Both the position numbers and the translations under genes were made by a program. Positions 61,768 to 64,000 of a DNA stretch of 64,000 bases are shown here, piece by piece. This stretch comes from an uncultured Lachnospiraceae bacterium (GTDB taxonomy: Bacteria > Bacillota > Clostridia > Lachnospirales > Lachnospiraceae): positions 1 to 64,000 of the forward strand of contig CAMXIK010000017.1 of the NCBI GenBank assembly GCA_947243855.1, read 5' to 3'. Positions within the stretch are counted from its first letter, which is position 1. Every line of letters starts with the position of its first letter. The notes beneath the pieces are model-generated. The model had not been told where the DNA came from. It saw only the letters and a list, made by a program, of their open reading frames with translations, and did not search any database.

Positions 61768-64000
61768 ATGCGGTATGGACACTTTGACAATGAAAACAGG
61801 GAATATGTGATCGACAGGGTGGATCTGCCCTGTTCATGGACGAATTATCTCGGTGTGGAGGATATGGCGGCGGTGGTGAACCACACGGCCGGCGGGTATC
61901 TTTTTTATAAGACGCCGGAGTATCACAGGATCAGCCGCTTCCGGGCCAATGCGGTGCCCATGGACAGGCCGGGTTTTTACGTGTATCTGCGGGACAATGA
62001 TAACGCGGATTATTGGTCGGTTTCTTGGCAGCCGGTGGGCAAGCCTCTGGATCAGGCAAAGTATACTTGCCGCCACGGTATGTCCTACACGGTGTACGAG
62101 TGCGACTATGCGGGGATTCATGCGTCCCAGAAGATGATGATTCCGCGTGGCGAGGCGGTACAGCTCTGGGATGTGAAAATTAAAAATACGGGAGACAGCG
62201 TGAGGAACTTAAGCGTGTTCTCCTATCTGGAATTTTCCTTTCATCACATTATGATCGATAACCAAAACTACCAGATGAGTCTCTACTGCGCAGGGGTATC
62301 CTATGAGGATGGCATCATTGAAGAAGACTTGTTTTACGAGGAGGAAGGGTATCAGTATTTTACGGCGGATTTTACGCCGGACGGTTTCGACTGTATGCGG
62401 GATACCTTTATCGGGACTTACAATACGGAGACAAATCCCGTGGCGGTGGCGGAAGGGAAATGCGCCTCGTCTTATGAAAAAGGCGGCAACCACTGCGGCA
62501 GCCTGCAGAAAAATCTGACCTTGCAGCCCGGAGAGGAAGTACGGCTGATCTTTATGCTGGGAGAGGGCAGGAGGGAAGAGGGGCGGCGCATCCGTGCAAA
62601 ATATGCGGATCACGGGGCGGTAGACCGGGCCTACGCCGACCTGAAAAACTTCTGGGAAGAAAAATGCGCGAAGCTGCAGATTCAGACGCCCAACGAGGGT
62701 ATGAATACGCTGATCAATACATGGACGCTTTATCAATCGGAAATCAATGTGATGTTTTCACGCTTCGCTTCTTTTATTGAGGTGGGCGGCAGAGTGGGGC
62801 TGGGCTACCGGGATACGGCGCAGGACGCCATGACGATTCCCCATTCCAACCCGGATAAATGCAGGGAGCGGATCGAACAGCTTCTGCGGGGGCTGACCAG
62901 CGAGGGTTACGGCCTGCATCTGTTCCAGCCGGAGTGGTTCATGGAAAGTACGGGAACAAAACCCTTTCAGTCTCCGACGGTGATTCCGGAGCCGGATAAA
63001 AACAGCATCATACACGGACTGAAGGATGCTTGCTCAGACGACGCCCTTTGGCTTGTGGCTGCGGTGACGGAGTACATCAAGGAGACAGGGGACAGGGCTT
63101 TTGCCATGGAGAAGCTTCCCTACGCAGATACTTTTTTAGAAGGGGATAAGGAAGGGGAGACAGTCTACGACCATCTGAAACGGATTTTGGATTTTTCTGC
63201 GAAGCAGGTGGGGCAGACGGGCGTCTGCAAAGGGCTTCGGGCAGACTGGAACGACTGCCTGAATCTGGGCGGCGGCGAGAGCGCCATGGTAAGCTTCCTG
63301 CACTACTGGGCGCTGGAACAGTTTGTCGGACTGGCAAAGCATCTGGGCAATGAGGCGGATGCAAAGAGCTATGCGGAATTGGCCGGTAAAGTCAAAGAAG
63401 TGTGCAATACGCAGCTTTGGGACGGCCAGTGGTTTATCAGGGGCATCACGGCAAAGGGAAAGAAGATCGGCACGCAGGCGGACAAAGAGGGCAGGGTGCA
63501 TCTGGAATCTAACGCATGGGCGGTTCTTTCGGGAGCGGCTGATGAGGAGAAAGCGGATCAGGCGCTGGCTGCTATCGACGAGTATCTGTACACGCCTTAC
63601 GGACTGCTGTTGAATACGCCTTCCTATACCGTGCCGGACGACGACATCGGGTTTGTGACCAGAGTCTATCCCGGCCTTAAGGAAAACGGCGCGGTCTTTT
63701 CCCATCCCAATCCTTGGGCTTGGGCGGCGGCTTGTAAGAGAGGCAGGGGCGATCTGGCTATGAAGTTTTATGACGCGCTCTGTCCTTATCACCAGAACGA
63801 CAAGATTGAAATACGGGAGTCGGAACCCTATTCTTACTGCCAATTTATCGTGGGAAAGGATCACAGCGCCTTTGGCAGGGCAAGGCATCCGTTTATGACA
63901 GGCTCCGGCGGCTGGTCTTACTTTTCCGCCACCAGATATATGCTGGGAATCCGGCCTGATTATGAAAGCTTGACCATTGATCCTTGTATCCCGGCGGACT
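61768..64000 (+). CDS. GH94 glycoside phosphorylase (cellobiose/chitobiose type), 3' partial
   Basis: At least 744 residues from ATG 61768 (AAAGGGAGGG upstream), cut by the window end near its expected length of about 800. MRYGHFDNENREYVIDRVDL and CSWTNYLGVEDMAAVVNHTA open a beta-sandwich typical of GH94. The catalytic acid is in LRADWNDCLNLGGGESAMV (D 493, close to the D492 of Vibrio chitobiose phosphorylase). GGRVGLGYRDTAQDAMTIPH is the phosphate/sugar site. It splits a disaccharide with phosphate into a sugar 1-phosphate and a sugar. Cellobiose or N,N'-diacetylchitobiose are both possible; the sequence resembles the latter slightly more. Confidence 0.9.
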   Translation, partial: MRYGHFDNENREYVIDRVDLPCSWTNYLGVEDMAAVVNHTAGGYLFYKTPEYHRISRFRANAVPMDRPGFYVYLRDNDNADYWSVSWQPVGKPLDQAKYTCRHGMSYTVYECDYAGIHASQKMMIPRGEAVQLWDVKIKNTGDSVRNLSVFSYLEFSFHHIMIDNQNYQMSLYCAGVSYEDGIIEEDLFYEEEGYQYFTADFTPDGFDCMRDTFIGTYNTETNPVAVAEGKCASSYEKGGNHCGSLQKNLTLQPGEEVRLIFMLGEGRREEGRRIRAKYADHGAVDRAYADLKNFWEEKCAKLQIQTPNEGMNTLINTWTLYQSEINVMFSRFASFIEVGGRVGLGYRDTAQDAMTIPHSNPDKCRERIEQLLRGLTSEGYGLHLFQPEWFMESTGTKPFQSPTVIPEPDKNSIIHGLKDACSDDALWLVAAVTEYIKETGDRAFAMEKLPYADTFLEGDKEGETVYDHLKRILDFSAKQVGQTGVCKGLRADWNDCLNLGGGESAMVSFLHYWALEQFVGLAKHLGNEADAKSYAELAGKVKEVCNTQLWDGQWFIRGITAKGKKIGTQADKEGRVHLESNAWAVLSGAADEEKADQALAAIDEYLYTPYGLLLNTPSYTVPDDDIGFVTRVYPGLKENGAVFSHPNPWAWAAACKRGRGDLAMKFYDALCPYHQNDKIEIRESEPYSYCQFIVGKDHSAFGRARHPFMTGSGGWSYFSATRYMLGIRPDYESLTIDPCIPAD

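Noticed and set aside
1..64000. CRISPR array or rRNA operon
   Set aside because: No regularly spaced repeats and no rRNA segments were found on reading both strands.

Overview
The window reads as a chromosomal segment of an anaerobic, low-to-mid GC Firmicute, most likely a gut Lachnospiraceae (Clostridia). The reasons are an agr-type cyclic-lactone quorum-sensing locus, LytTR and ECF/DUF4179 signalling pairs, rubrerythrin, GH43/GH51/GH36/GH94 plant- and host-glycan enzymes with ATPase-less sugar ABC importers, a Clostridia-type glutamine synthetase, an IS110 relic, and TTGACA/TATAAT promoters with AGGAGG ribosome binding sites. Species cannot be assigned from the sequence alone.

Layout. 0-3.4 kb is an accessory, AT-rich stretch: the 3' end of an Rhs-type polymorphic toxin with its immunity gene, an unusual about 180-nt foldable element, a membrane-anchored NPCBM-like protein, and debris of IS110 and Rhs. 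3.4-6.6 kb is a restriction-modification module (PLD-fold nuclease, N6-adenine-type methylase, small XRE regulator). 6.9-10.4 kb is an agr locus (LytTR regulator, XRE regulator, AgrD, AgrC on the minus strand; AgrB divergent) with two about 100-bp copies of one control region, each holding a GGACYRATAT inverted repeat. 10.6-20.5 kb is a defence island: SIR2-HerA, a nuclease-STAND NTPase, a convergent three-gene glycan cassette (GT2, methyltransferase, nucleotidyltransferase-like) and a membrane-anchored dUTPase/dCTP-deaminase-fold protein. An identical 24-nt element sits in the leader of both the STAND gene and the glycan cassette.

20.5-34.5 kb is ordinary chromosome with higher GC: small conserved proteins, RNA uracil methyltransferase, TetR regulator, glutamine synthetase, CotH kinase, ZIP and MATE transporters, alanine/sodium symporter, nucleoid-associated protein, Mbeg1-like hydrolase, class I glutamine amidotransferase. 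34.6-52.8 kb is carbohydrate use and signalling: GH43-GH51 arabinofuranosidases, a solute-binding protein with two permeases, a GGDEF / degenerate EAL / LamG protein, an Fe-type alcohol dehydrogenase, a FIST sensor with a soluble chemoreceptor, then an AraC-controlled importer with GH36 alpha-galactosidase. Neither importer has its own ATPase, so a shared MsmK-type ATPase elsewhere is inferred.

52.8-64 kb holds rubrerythrin, small enzymes, an HTH-methyltransferase fusion, and two toxin-antitoxin modules (one broken RelE type, one PIN type) lying between repeated copies of a tRNA-Leu 3' end, which suggests serial integration at that tRNA. The window ends with an ECF sigma factor and its DUF4179 partner, a second tRNA-Leu, and a GH94 glycoside phosphorylase that runs off the edge.

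The strongest candidates for something undescribed are the paired leader element of the STAND gene and glycan cassette, the membrane-anchored dUTPase-fold protein lacking deaminase catalytic residues, the duplicated agr control region, and the soluble GGDEF-EAL-LamG protein.
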